Below, in pieces: positions 1 to 11,905 of a stretch of DNA of 64,000 nt. Where the stretch lies: the NCBI GenBank assembly GCA_009809945.1, contig WTPW01000881.1, forward strand, positions 35,363 to 99,362, written 5' to 3'. This DNA comes from Gigaspora margarita. Taxonomy: Eukaryota; Glomeromycota; Glomeromycetes; Diversisporales; Gigasporaceae. Made by a program: the position numbers and the translations under genes. The stretch's first letter is position 1; every line of letters begins with the position of its first letter. The notes beneath the pieces were generated by a model. The model was not told where the DNA came from, did not search any database, and saw only the letters and a program-made list of their open reading frames with translations.

Positions 1-560
1 TTTTTTTTCATTTTATGTTTTTTGTTTTTTGTTTTTTTTTATTTTATTTTTAAAATTTTTTTTATTAATTTATTTTATTCTGGCACTTTGCGAGAACAGA
101 AGAACCCTTACTTCCAGGCACTCTGCAAGAAAACAACCCCACTTTTTCAGCACTTCGCGACTTTTTTGGCATTTTGCAAGAACATTAACCCAGCTTTCGC
201 AATTTCTGAATTTGCAAAAACGCGTTTATTTTTTTTTGTTTTTGTTTGTTTTTTTTTTTTACTTATTTTTTATTTTATTTATTCCTGACTTCTTCGACAC
301 TTTGTGACTTTTCTGGCACTTTACAAGAATACCATCTCTGGCACTTTGCAAGAACATGCTAGATTTCTCCGGCAATTTGCAAGAACACCAACACTTCTGA
401 GAAATGTTTTTTTTTATTTTTTTCACTTCTCTACTATTTTTAGGAAGTATTTAGAAAAAGAAAGCGAAACGAAGTTATAGCAAAACAAAAAAAATAGCCA
501 AAGTGAAGACGATAGAAAAAAAAGAAGCGAAGAGAATAGCTAACTGTGGGGTGAGCGAAA
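1..560. repeat. Low-complexity T-rich region with short degenerate repeats
   Basis: T-rich sequence carrying about six scattered copies of a 16-nt motif close to GGCACTTTGCAAGAAC (around 81, 117, 168, 316, 338 and 371). Open frames here are low-complexity phenylalanine-rich translations and are not believable genes. From 560 to about 780 the sequence is plain AT-rich with nothing recognised. Confidence 0.5.
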
Positions 561-779
561 ATAAGTGTGTAGGTTAGTTTTTTGTATATAGTAATAGAAT
601 TAGATGTGACGAAGTGCAAAAGTAGTTTAAAATATTTGTAATAATGTAAAAATAATACTGTATAATAATGTAATATCTAATAAAATATGTAATATTAATT
701 AAAAATGTATATTTAATAAATGTAAAATATAATGCGAGAACTTGAGCAAACCTGTAAAAAGGCATGATTATGTCATATG

Positions 780-1080
780 TATATCAAAATTTGTGAAAAT
801 ATACAAAATATTGCGAAATATTGCTAGTTTTCACAAGTTTTCTGTTCGTAATATATCATAGTTTTACGCATGTTTTCGTTAGTTTTCAACTAATTACGTT
901 TTGCTATATTTTGAATTCACTATGCCGTAAATGTTCGTAATTATTACACCTGCGTAATACTCTGAAGTTACTATAGTGTAAACTTACGTAATTATTACCC
1001 TACATAATATTCCGAACTAATCATAGTATTTCGTAAGTTTACACTAGCGTAAAAACTTACGGAGGTTTACGTATATTTTT
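780..1080. repeat. Inverted-repeat-rich stretch (TTACG/CGTAA motifs)
   Basis: Repeated short TTACGTAATTATTAC-like words. A clear inverted pair, TAGTGTAAACTTACG near 973 and its complement near 1032, suggests a small fold-back element remnant. No target duplication was found. From 1080 to 1690 nothing is recognised. Confidence 0.35.
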
Positions 1081-1689
1081 TTTGCTAATGATAGACATTG
1101 TACAGTATTTATGAGCTATACTTATAACCTAAATAAATATAACAAAAAAGTTTAAAATGTAGTTCGAAATAGTATTTTTTATTAGGCAAACAAAACTAGT
1201 GGAAATAAAATCTTGCAACTTCACTCACCAATTGCTTAGGTCACCAAACTACCTTCTGACCTTTTAAAATCTTTGTTTCTCATCTAGATCTTGAAACTTC
1301 TGTATCCCACTGTATCCCAAGTTAAAAAACAGCAAAATCCAAGGTAAAATACTAGTGACTCAAAGTTGATTTTTACATTATGTATTACAAAAAAAATTTC
1401 TTATATGACATGCCGATTTTTACTTATAAAAGTACTTAATTACAGTTGACTGTATAAAAAGAAAGATTGTTGTCAATCATATTTAAGCGAACTTCTGCTA
1501 TGCTAGCAACTACCTTCAGATAGTTGTTTAATCATTATCAAGTTGGTGATTTCACGTGTAATTGCTAAAGATTTTGCTTTTTTTTTTGTGTCAGTGTTTG
1601 CAGAGTCTTGACCCTTGGAAATTTGGACTTATGGTTAAAAATTTTAAGTAAAGTTCTGTTCAAAATCTTCGCTGTCTTAATTAGAACTC

Positions 1690-1975
1690 TAAATATAGCA
1701 TAGTTAGAACTAGACATGGCATGTAGTTAGAATTAGATATAGCATAATAGTTAAAACTAGACGTAGTATGGGTAGTTAGAACTGGACATAGTAGTTAGAT
1801 TCTAACTGGATATAACACAGTAGTTAGAGATATTAGAGCTAAATATAGCACAATAGTTAAACTCGAGGCATTAGAATTGGATGTAGTATGGTGATTAGAT
1901 TTGGAATGTTAGAACTAGACATAGCACGATAGTTAGATTTTGGATATTAGAATTGAATGTAGTATAGTAAACCAC
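1690..1975. repeat. Degenerate GTTAGA-type minisatellite, left block
   Basis: Head-to-tail degenerate units made of GTTAGAACTAGA, ATAGCATAG and TAGTTAGATT words, roughly 40-50 nt per unit. The same satellite resumes at 2770-3320, so the two blocks were probably one array split by the unrelated sequence 1976-2765. Confidence 0.6.
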
Positions 1976-2068
1976 ACCAACCACATTTTAAATAATATAT
2001 TTATTTTAACTTAATTGCTCGCGTCGGGGGAGGGATAATTTTCTTTCTAAACAAAAGCAAGTCCTTAA

Positions 2069-2640
2069 CTACCAAGCCAACTTCCGCCCGCCAGCCAATA
2101 AAAAAGAAAAAAGTCCACCACAGCAGCCAACCGATAGCCCTGTTTCTCCTCCGCCCGCTCCCAATGATAACCATTCTGCTAAAACTCTAGCACAGAGACA
2201 ATCTCCACACCACTCTTGATCCTTATACTCCTCTTTTTTAAGTTCAGTAACCCCAATTGTTTTTTTTACTTCAATCTTGTTGAGCAATCACAAATTTAAT
2301 AATAATCTCGTTTCTTTTGCACTTCGAACAGACAGTTTTTTTGGGTTCTAAAAGACCACCTGAAATATCCAAAACAGAAAATTTTCTACCACTAACAAAA
2401 ATCCTTGAACCTTGCTCTGGAAAATTACTGTGCCAACTTTTTCTTCCTCGCCCTCTATATTTTTTTAAAATCTTTATATAATTCGTGCCAAATAAAGAAA
2501 AAGAAGTAATTACACCTGAAAAATTATAACCCAGCAAAATAGCTGATTTATCTAAATATTCACCAATGGTATCATCACAAGTTTCGCCCAAAAGAATAAA
2601 ATCAAAGTAGATAAATCTGAGTATGTCTGCCGCTAATAAT
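2069..2640 (-). other. Unrecognised open frames inside the minisatellite
   Basis: Two minus-strand open frames in different registers, one over 2271-2591 (106 codons; longer stop to stop) and one over 2069-2287. The first has a CSKCKRNE stretch near its C-terminus that might be half of a zinc-binding site. No family is recognised, and base composition is less AT-extreme than the surroundings. It could be a decayed gene or transposon fragment inserted in the satellite. I assign no function. Confidence 0.2.
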
Positions 2641-2769
2641 CAGTCATAGAAAATATCATCACATTGATGCTATTGAAGCTCTCTTGGGTTTGCTACCGTA
2701 TGGCAATTTGGTAGAAATCCAAAAATGAAGGGAGTAAAAAAAACAGTTAAGAGATAAAATTAATTTTTG

Positions 2770-3320
2770 AGAGAATGTTTGGATGTAGTATAGTAATTAG
2801 ATTTAGAATGTTAGAACTACATAGCATGATAGTTAGATTCAGGATATTAGAATTGGTGGTAATTAGATTCAGAGTTAGAATTAGATATCGGGATATAGTA
2901 TGGCATGATAGTTAAAATTGGGACATTATAACTAGATGTAGCGTGGTAATTAGATTCGGGAGAGTAGTTAGATTTGGAACATTAGAATTAGAAATAGTAT
3001 AGTAGTTAGATTCGGGATGTTAGAACTAATAGTATGGTAGTTAGATTTGGATATTAGAATCGTATATAGCATAATAGTTAGATTTTGTGATGCGGCATAG
3101 TAGTAGCATGATAATTAGATTTGGCACATTAGAACTGAATGTGGCACGATAATTAGATTTGGGATATTAAAAGCATGTTAGTTAGATTTGGGATGTTAGA
3201 ACTAGAAGTAGTTCGGGATGTTATAGCTAATATAGTTTAGTGATTAGATTTGGGTGTTAGAATGGTATGTAGCATGATAGTTAGATTTTGGATGCAGTAC
3301 AGTAGTAGATTTTAGTTAGA
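2770..3320. repeat. Degenerate GTTAGA-type minisatellite, right block
   Basis: Continuation of the same satellite as 1690-1975, with units such as GGTAGTTAGATTTGGGATG. At 3480-3595 a related series runs in the opposite sense (CTAACTCTAACGAACTAAAC), so the locus has repeats on both strands. No gene is seen between 3320 and 3650. Confidence 0.6.
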
Positions 3321-3649
3321 TTTAGTAGTGATTATTGAATAATAAAAATTAGGTTTCTATATTTTGTTTTTTTAAAAAAATTCTTTTTAATCAAGTAAAA
3401 AAAAAATCAATCATATTCAAAATTATTATATGTAACAATTTGCATAACAAATTCGAAATAATCACTATCTAAAATTAACCATCTAATTCTAATTCTAGCT
3501 TTAACTCTAGCGTACTAAACCAACCCTAACTCTAACGAACTAAACTAATTCTAGCCCAATACCAATTCTATCTAACCCAACACTAATCCTAAAGCTATAA
3601 CTTTACGATGTATGTAAAGTACCGGGAAGGGCATAATCACATTACCCAC

Positions 3650-4066
3650 AACATATATAAACGAACGAATTCGACTTCAATAAAAGGAGAAACAATAAGA
3701 GAAGTTCCCTTTGATTTTACTTAAAAAAAAAATAAGAAAGTAAGCTAGTGTAGGTTGAAAAAACCTTAATTCAAAACAAAAACTTATCTTCCAGTAACTA
3801 TTAGAGTTAAATCGGTTAAATGCATACACTCTCCTTTCTTAACAGTTGCAATGCGAAAAGGTATGCCCGATCAAAAGCAAGGATTTGCACAGATAGCCTA
3901 AAGAATGGGAAAAAATAATTAATTCTTGTATGTAATAAAAAAAAAAAGCATAATAATAATAAAAAAAATTAAATAGATCACAAATTTTAATCAATCACCA
4001 TCTCTAATTTAGCAGTATCATTGTAATAGCATGTAGCATGTTAGATAGCACATTAATGTGCTAGGT
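3650..4066 (+). repeat. LTR-like tandem repeat, copy 1 (5' part missing)
   Basis: First of at least four head-to-tail copies of a ~420-bp unit. The unit has a TATA-like ATATATAAACGA, followed ~20 bp later by TTCAATAA, then GAGAAGTTCCCTTCGATTTT, as in an LTR promoter plus poly(A) block. It is interrupted at 4067 by the hAT element and continues at 9637. A bounded TG...CA end pair was not established, so the LTR assignment is an inference. Confidence 0.45.
4059..4066. repeat. 8-bp target-site duplication (left) of the hAT element
   Basis: TGCTAGGT immediately precedes the hAT terminus. The identical 8 bp follow the other end at 9637-9644. Confidence 0.9.
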
Positions 4067-4753
4067 CAGTGTTGTTGACTGGAAGCTGGAATCACACTGG
4101 ACGTCCAAATATTTCCAGTGTTCCAGTGGTTCCAGTGAAGTTTTCACTGGAAGGAATTATTTCACTGGAACCGATATAATGCTAGCCAATAAGAATACAA
4201 ATAAGAATTAAGATCGTATAAGTTCATAAGTTCATATACAAGACCCGGGTATGGTACATTTAAAACCTTCAATAGACCTGGGAGTCTGTTGTACAGTTGT
4301 TGTACAGTTGTTGTACAGTAGGTTTCATGCGTGTGCATGATTTCTCAATATGTGCATTAATGCGCATATAACGCTTTAACTAAATCCAACTAAAAAAAAA
4401 AAGCATCTCAGTTAAAATTCACGATCTTTTAGATTTATTATGAACGCTAACTATGCAATTGCCTAAATTTATACGGCTTTTGCTAGTCTTATTATTAGCC
4501 CGCTTCTAATAATTTGTAATAAAAGGCAGATTTTTTTATTTATTTTTACATATATTAGTGATAGCGAATAACGCTGCATAATTTTTACTAAATGCTTCAA
4601 ATGTTCTCAGAAACTTTCAAAGCCGTAATAAAATAATACTTGGATGGTAAGTAAAATCTATTTAAAATTTATTTATAATTTAAATGTTATAAAGTTTAAG
4701 TGTTAATATTGTCAGGTTCAAAAAAACCTGTTTTACTCAAAGATCTAATCTAT

Positions 4754-7374
4754 CTAACCATCTATATTCATATATTTTGGTTTTTGGAATAATGGCCCAA
4801 ATAGGTTTTTTAATTCCCACTTGGCCCTATGATCTATTGCAGGATGCGTATAACTATTTAACAAATCATTACTTAACAAATTATTATTTAACGAATCACT
4901 ACTCAAACTATATTCATTATTCTCACGTTCCACCTCTTCTTCTTCTAGCATTGCAGTTTCTTCATCCGCCAACATTTGTTCCCAGTCATACAGTTGTTCC
5001 TCCCAATTATCAGATGTTACATCTGAATTATCTTCTTCATCCAGTTCATTCGAATCATCTGATTCATTTGGTTCAATTAGTTCTTGTGAATTTGCTGGTT
5101 CAATAGCTGGAATAAGCGATATATTGTAAAGTTTTTGCTTCTTTCTCTGTGAAAAGTTAATCGAGGCACAAATTTGGCTCATAGCCAATACTTTTTCATT
5201 CTATCCTTAAGAATATTAATTTTTTTTTTAAAAAAAAAATTTGAATTAATAAATAACTCCTACCTTGAGACGATTTCGTCAGTTGGTATGAAGAAATCCC
5301 ATTGAACTCCATAATCGTTCTACAGATGCGGCATTAACACAGATTCCAAATAGCCGTATAGCCAAAGGGCCTAATTCTTTAGTTTGGGAAGTTGCGAATT
5401 CCCAAAATCCCAACACATTTTCTTCAAACTGTTCATATGATGTACAATCAAACAGAAAATTCTGTTTTCTATATTTTTCAAACTCAAGTAAAATTCGAGT
5501 TGGTTGACGTCCAAACCATGCCTTATAATAATAGGTGATAAACCTAGCAAGATAAGTAAAATTTAAATTTTCCGAATTAGTATTGAACTACGTATCACGA
5601 ATATTTGGATTTAAAAAGAAGGCCAAAAGCAACAATGGCTGTTCCCATTGTTTCCATCTTTGCTCTAATCGTGAGATCATATATTCAGATAAATTTTCGT
5701 CATCATATTCCTCTCACATTTTCAAGATTCCACCAAAGGCTTGTAATACTTCGTGAAGACGGGCGGTATCTGATTGTAACTTATTGAGGACTTCACAATA
5801 TGGATGAAGCAAAGAATGTAATTCTTTTACCGATTGCCAAAAATTATCATTGAGCAGATCGACGTGATATTACGTGGTAGGTAAAGCTCATTCAAACGAA
5901 TTGATGATTGATCTAATTCACCATCAGAATCACAAGCCGAAGTGTCCAAAAGTAGTTCGTGCGTGGTAGCTAAGTTCTTAAAAAAAATACAAATAAAAAA
6001 TTAATTGTTATTAACAAATTGATATTATTAGGTACTTACTCGTAGAGCTTGGCGAGATTTTATTAGACTCTTAAAACAATATGAATAAGAATTCCAACGA
6101 GTATCTGCTAGACAAATCAAGGTAATATATTTTGTATAAATTTTTTTTTGTATATCCTGAAGTTTTCCAATAAAATACGAATGGATCGCATTATTAAAAT
6201 ATGCAACTATTTTTAGGGCTTCTTTGGAAGCAAATTTGAATTCGTTAGATTCTTTAAAGATCTCTCCTACGGCTAAGTTACATTGGTGGGCGAAACATGG
6301 AAGAAAAATGATTTGGGGGTATTTTAACCGTAACCGACGCCTATTTAAAATTTTTTTGTTTTTTTTAAAAAAAATTTAACTATTCACTTTTTAATAATAG
6401 TACTTACCTAGCGCCAGAATATGCCGAAGCACTATCGGAAACAATAGCAGATAATTTAGCACCTATTTCCGATGTTTCACTAATCATCGATTCAATTTTA
6501 GGGATAGTTTCAACCATTCGTTCTCGCTCTGAGCTTATGTCGATTGTTTTCCAAATTAAAGATTCTCCAGTTGATAAGATAAGTAACGAGCCAAATATAT
6601 GTTGTTTCAAAACATTTTTCCATCCGTCGAACACTAATGTAACTCCAATATTATCATTTTTTAATTTTTGTTCACGGGACAAGTCCAAATTTCTTTTTTC
6701 AGCATTAAGGATGCGATTTGATAAAGCATACCGACCAGGAAGGATGAGTTTAGGATTTAAAAATTCGAAAAACTCAAGGGTAGCTGGATCTGATGTTCAC
6801 CGAAAGGACCATCCATTTGATACAGTCATTCGTAGTAGTAACTGCTCAAACCTTGATTTCTCCTTTATAGTAATGCTTCGAATTAGAAAGTTATCTATAG
6901 AATTCGGGGCTTTTTTCTTGTTCTTGCTAACAGCTTTGGTAAGAGATGAAGTGCTAGTACTAGCTGTCATGTCACTTGTGCTATCATCATCTTTTTTTTT
7001 TAAAAAAAAAAAATTTATTAATAATATTCTAATGTTTTAAATTTAAGTTACATACCAGATAATTCAGTATTTCGACGCCTTTTGGAAACTTGAGAGGCCT
7101 GTTCCTCCTTATTATCTGTCTTGTTACAATAGGCATCTACTGCTTCTTGAGATCCCATCTTAGCACAAAAGTGCTCACATCTTTTTAAGTGATTTNGAAC
7201 NNTATTTTTCTTATTGGTAATTGTATCTTTTAGAGCCTCATCCCGACCAATCGCATCATCGCAAGCTTTGCATACACCATATGTATTGTGCTTATTCNTA
7301 GCTTTCTGACCAAGAATAACAATATCTTTCGTGAATCTGTNTTTTTTGNNACCACCCGCATGTCGCCGTGACAT
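4754..7374 (-). pseudogene. hAT transposase, BED zinc finger, 5 exons, recently broken
   Basis: Read on the minus strand, five exons can be joined by GT-AG introns: 7374-7056 (BED-type finger, CKACD then H..RCEHF), 6990-6408, 6340-6040, 5976-5264 and 5200-4754. The second exon carries the DUF659-like stretch VFDGWKN...VSDSASAY; the third has FLPCFAHQCNLAV and ADTRWNSY; the fourth ends with the hAT dimerisation signature ASVERLWSSMGFLHT; the last exon is an acidic tail. Introns are about 60-70 bp with clean GTAAGT or GTATGT donors. Damage by my reading: TGA at 6797-6799 (where FRW is expected), a frame slip near 5865, TGA at 5714-5716, TAG at 5588-5590 and TGA at 5279-5281. Ns in the first exon (7197-7350) hide a few residues. 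Family assignment is firm; exon edges are inferred. Confidence 0.88.
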
Positions 7375-8559
7375 AGTGTTGGATATTCGTAGCGCAGTTA
7401 CAACTAAAAACAAGAAAACGTTTTGGCTTTAAATTTTTTATTTATTTTAGGTAAGCAGAGCAGATAACTAAATATTTTTAATGATAAAAAAAATATATTA
7501 ATAAAAGTAACTCAATTTAAACTAAATAATAGATAAATCGGTGAGTTACAAAATATGAATTGGAAAATTTGAAGCTTCTTTTATATGAATTGGTAGGCAT
7601 AAGCACGATTCAAACAATATCGACAAATTCTATACAAGAACAAGCTAAAAATGGTCAATAGACTTTGATAATGTGCACTTAAAGAACAAGAAAAAGTGCA
7701 TTTAAGAAACTTATTCATATATTCGGGCCAGAATTTGAGTGTGTGCACTTATAGAGAGTGTGCACTTATAGAGGTTTATTGTGTATATTAACAATTGTAC
7801 TCAATTTTGGTTAGAAAGTCTCAAAGTCTACAATGCTATTGTACTATACATGTGCATCGTGCTAAATTTTTAAATCGGAAACTTCAACAATACTACTTGA
7901 TATTCATTGTTGAATTTCCTTTTTAATTCTAGCCCATAGGATCAGTAAAGGTTAGAGGTTTTATTTTTAGACCGTAGCATTTAAGCCATTTTTGGGTTTC
8001 GCTAAACTTTTTTTTTTTTAGCTTGTAGGGCTTTTTCTTCTAGTTCCTGAAGTTTATATGCTATACATATTATCCTTTTTTTAAAAAAAAAAAATTCAGC
8101 ATATATCTGCCTACATGGAATAAGATATTCAATCTTGCAATCACAAAAATTCAGAATCGATGAATTTTTGTCTTTCAACTATTTCTATTTTAAGTTGAAT
8201 GCTTGCTATTGAGAATTTTACAAACCGAATTACAAATTCACTAATTAAGGATGAATAAGAATATGTGATTTATAGCATTTCATTCATTTTATTTTTTAAT
8301 GCTAACACATATTTGTCTAGTATCTCAAAAATTGCAGGTTTTTATTTATCAGGATTTAGCACTATCTAACGACGTTTAAAGCTTTCAATGAAAAATGCCA
8401 CAATGCAGATAGTCTAACAGAAATACTTATCGTTATTATCTTGAAATACAAAGAAATATGGGCACTTATTTAATAGTACAAAGTAATGGCGCAAACATTT
8501 GATTTCCAAGACTATGAACCTCAAATCGGACTTGTGTATAGCTTTTATTTAATCATATT

Positions 8560-8743
8560 TATAGCTGTTTTATAAATTCTGGGGCAATTAGTAAAAATTA
8601 TTTCACCAAATTCAGTAAGTTTTGAGTTCATATTATCAGAATTGTATTTTTAATACAGTAATTCGATAATACCGAATTCAAAAAGTTATCAAATTCAGTC
8701 AATCAATTTTACAATTGTTCCAGAATTTATGAAAACAGCTATA
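8560..8743. mobile_element. Small mariner-like palindromic MITE
   Basis: About 30-bp inverted ends (TAGCTGTTTTATAAATTCTG and complement) flanked by TA on both sides, total ~180 bp with no coding capacity. A TA duplication suggests Tc1/mariner mobilisation, but TA is common in such AT-rich DNA. Confidence 0.5.
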
Positions 8744-8828
8744 AGTTTATGTATAAATTGGGTATTCAATTTAATTATTATTACAAATACTGTAATCTGA
8801 ATAAAAAAAAAATTTTTTATATTTTAAC

Positions 8829-9450
8829 TAGTGTTTCGACCCTATTTTTTAAGGACCATCCGAATTAAATTCGGATCCTATTTTGTGTATCCGGATGATA
8901 ATCCGAATCTGGATAAATCTGAATTCAATTATTGAATCCGGATTCTATATGAGCACAAAGTGCCACCACTTCACTCAATACATTTACGAATTTGGTTACA
9001 AAATGCTAATATGAAGCTGTTTAATTTGAAATGAATAGTTTATTTCAAAATGAAATGCCAATTTCGAATTTAATAAATTTGAAATTATTGGTTGATAATC
9101 ATCTGCAAATCGATAATTATTTTTCGGCTTAGTTTTTCGATAATATAATTTTCGGCAGGTACAAAACATTCCGCAATAATTTACCAGCCAAAATTATATT
9201 ATCGAAAAATTATGATGTTATTACAGAAAATCATCATAAAAATCAGCTGTAATAAATAATCTTTACATTCACATTTACCAAAGGGAGAGTAATATATTTA
9301 TCATCGGTTGCTTGTCAAATTGACAATCGCATGAAAGATACGGATAATCTTCATTCTTAATCTGTAAATATTACGAATTTATACAGATATCCGTATTCAA
9401 TCCGAATTATTGGATCCATTCAGATTAGCGGATTATGAATCGAAACACTA
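8829..9450. mobile_element. hAT-type MITE (TAGTGTTTCGA ends) nested in the hAT element
   Basis: 622 bp with terminal inverted repeats TAGTGTTTCGA/TCGAAACACTA and a perfect 8-bp duplication ATTTTAAC (8821-8828 and 9451-9458). Interior is rich in ATCCGAAT words, with no reading frame. It was inserted after the host hAT element landed. Confidence 0.88.
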
Positions 9451-9681
9451 ATTTTAACTAATCGGATTTTACTGGACCTCACTGGACCTCACTGCAACTT
9501 CCATCCAGTGGTAAAAAAAACGTGACTGGAACGGTCTAGTGACAACTTACCACTAGAACCCGTATATCTTCCAGTTTGATCCAGTGATCTTTCCAGTTCC
9601 AGTGATCTTCACTGGACCGGTCCAGCAACAACACTGTGCTAGGTAACGCATTAACGTGTTGTCTAATAAATCTAAATGTAT

Positions 9682-9825
9682 ATGTTGCAAGTGAAAACGA
9701 ATCTAAGTAGATTCAGAATTATTATATAAAACCGGGTTGAGTTTCTCATATGCACACCCATACCCTAATTTTAATTTAACAAGAAAATTCCGAATCCACT
9801 TAAATTCCATTTCCACTTGCAACAT
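9682..9825. mobile_element. ~150-bp MITE in tandem-repeat copy 2
   Basis: Inverted ends of ~40 bp (TGTTGCAAGTG... and ...CACTTGCAACA) surround a ~65-bp centre. Absent from copy 4, present in copies 2 and 3 at the same position, so it inserted once and was then duplicated with the array unit. Confidence 0.7.
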
Positions 9826-10258
9826 ATATAAATGAATTAATTTGATTCAATAAGGTGAGATACCAGAATAGAAGTTCCCTTCGATTTTACTTAAAGAAAA
9901 ATAAAAGGAATAAGCTAGTGTAGGCTGAAGAAACCTTTACTCGAGTAAATCAAAAACTTACCTTCCAGTAACTATTAAAGTTAAATTAGTTAAATGCATA
10001 TACTCTACCTCCTTAATAGTTATAATGCACCGATCAAAAGCAAGGATTTGCACAGATAGCCTAAAGAATAGAAAAAATAAATTAATCCTTGTAATAAAAA
10101 AAAATGCATGATAATAAAAAAACAAAAAATTTTAATCAATCACCATCTCCAACATGTTAGGCTTAGCATTATCATTGTTAATAGCATGTAGCGTGTTAGA
10201 TAGCACATTAATGTGCTAGGTAACGCATTAACGTGTTGTCTAATAAATCTAAATGTAT

Positions 10259-10405
10259 ATATTGTAAGTGGAAACGGAATCTAAGTGGATTCCGGAATTA
10301 TTATATAAAACCAGGTTGAGTTTCTCATATGCACACCCATACCCTAACTTTAATTTAACAAGAAAATTCTGAATCCACTTAAATTCTGTTTCCACTTGCA
10401 ACATA
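10259..10405. mobile_element. ~150-bp MITE in tandem-repeat copy 3
   Basis: Same element and same position as 9682-9825. TATAT flanks both sides. It differs from the first copy by only scattered substitutions, consistent with tandem duplication after insertion. Confidence 0.7.
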
Positions 10406-11589
10406 TATAAACGAATGAATTCGACTTCAATAAGGGGAGATACAAGAAGAGAAGTTCCCTATGATTTTACTTAAAGAAAAATAAAGGGAGTAAGCTAGTA
10501 TAGGCTGAAGAAACCTTTACTCGAGTAAATCAAAAACTTACCTCCCAGTAACTATTAGAGTTAAATTAGTTAAATGCATATACTCTGCCTCCTTAATAGT
10601 TATAATGCGCTGATCAAAAGCAAGGATTTGCACAGATAGCCTAAAGAACGGAAAAATAAATTAATCCTTGTAATAAAAAAAAATGCATAATAATAAAAAA
10701 AACAAAATTTTTTAATCAATTACCATCTCCAATGTGTTAGGCTTAGCATTATCATTGTTAATAGCATGTAGCGTGTTAGATAGCACATTAATGTACATTA
10801 ACGCGTCTTCTATTAAATCTAAATATATATAAACGAGTGAATTTACTTTAATAAAGGAAGATACAAGAGAGAAGTTCCCTTCGATTTTACTTAAAGAAAA
10901 ATAAAATAAGAAAAACAAAATAAGTAAGCTAGTGTAGGTTGAAGAGACCTTTATTCGAGTAAATCAAAAACTTATCTTCAGTAAATATTAGGTGAAATGA
11001 TTGGTCGCTCATGATTCGTCTAATTCGTCTTGTAAAAGTTTGATTTCTCTCTCTTTCACGACATATACTCTTCTTTCTTAATAGTTACAAAGTAAAAAAG
11101 TATGCCTAATAAACAAGAAAACAAATTAATTCTTGTAATAAAAAAAAAATAAACTTAAATAATAATTTAATTAAAACAAAAAAAATTGAATATAAATGTA
11201 ATCGATCGAATATCTCAAAATTTTCTTGATCACAAAAACCATGTGTCATATCTTTTTGAAAAGTGCTATAAAGCTTAGTGAGGGTTTCTTGAAACTGTTC
11301 TGCTTATGCTTTTTCACCATTTGATCCAAGTTTATTGTCTTTAAAAGTCAGCAAAGTATTTGCAAAGTGCTTCTGCTAATGCTTTTCTGTCTTCTAATCC
11401 GAATTAGTCTTTCCACTAAGAAAAGTTTTTAAGGTATATGATCTATACTGATCTTTTTTAACAAAAGACGTATAAAAAGCTAAAGAACACTATAATATGG
11501 TTTAAAAAAATTTTATTATGTGAAACCATAAATTGTTAATTGACGATATGGTTTTTTATAGTAAGGGTTACTTTAAAAATTTTTTTATA

Positions 11590-11905
11590 TTGTGTAACTC
11601 AGGGATCTTCAAGCCAATCAAATCGAATGTCCGCCATGCTGGGTCAATTTGAATTTGATCAAATCAAATTGACCCTAATTTGAATTGAATTTGATTCAAA
11701 TATTTGGATTTGAATTTGATTTGAATTTGAATTTTTAATAGTAATTTTCAAATCAAATCAAATATTTGTCAAATCAAATCAAATTTGGTCAGATTTGAAT
11801 TTGATCAAATCAAATATAGTCAAATTTGAATTTGAATTTGATCAAATATTTGATTCAAATATTTGAAGATCAAATCAAATTGCGGAACCCTATCTCCAAT
11901 ACAAT
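11590..11905. repeat. AAATTTGAT-type simple repeat with inverted ends
   Basis: Dense AAATTTGAATTTGAT/ATCAAATCAAAT words on both strands, bounded by CAGGGATCTTCAA and TTGCGGAACCCTA, which are imperfect inverted ends. It may be a decayed MITE whose body expanded as a simple repeat. No clear TSD. The stretch 11200-11590 shows nothing recognisable. Confidence 0.4.

Larger units (their letters stand above)
4067..9636 (-). mobile_element. hAT DNA transposon, near-complete autonomous-type, 5.57 kb
   Basis: Ends are CAGTGTTGTTG-ACTGG and its inverted partner (...CCAGCAACAACACTG), with dense subterminal CCAGTG/CACTGG repeats at both sides and an identical 8-bp duplication of TGCTAGGT. These are hallmarks of the hAT superfamily. 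It inserted into the ~420-bp tandem repeat. The transposase gene runs on the minus strand (7374-4754). The region 7430-9480 is non-coding and holds two further small elements (8560-8743 and 8829-9450). The end structure looks intact, while the transposase carries at least four stops and one frame slip, so the copy is probably immobile unless helped in trans. Confidence 0.93.
9637..11200 (+). repeat. LTR-like tandem repeat, copies 2-4
   Basis: Three successive copies. The TATA-like ATATATAAACGA recurs near 9825, 10405 and 10825, after an earlier one at 3653. Spacing is ~578 bp for copies that contain a ~150-bp MITE and ~422 bp for the copy without it. Each unit has the palindrome GCACATTAATGTGC, the TATA-like box, GAGAAGTTCCCT and an A-rich end. 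The reading as tandem LTRs is an inference; a plain satellite is the alternative. Open frames within it are not genes. Confidence 0.6.

Noticed and set aside
22-307. Two overlapping phenylalanine-rich open frames
   Set aside because: Translation of T-rich low-complexity DNA with short repeats; no domain and no gene context.
6537-7040. 167-codon plus-strand frame
   Set aside because: Antisense to the hAT transposase exons; the minus strand has the recognisable protein.
7735-7795. Pogo/Tigger-like terminus (AATAAACCTCTATAAGTGCA on minus)
   Set aside because: Resembles a pogo-type end, but no partner end or TA pair could be found, so it is not listed as an element.
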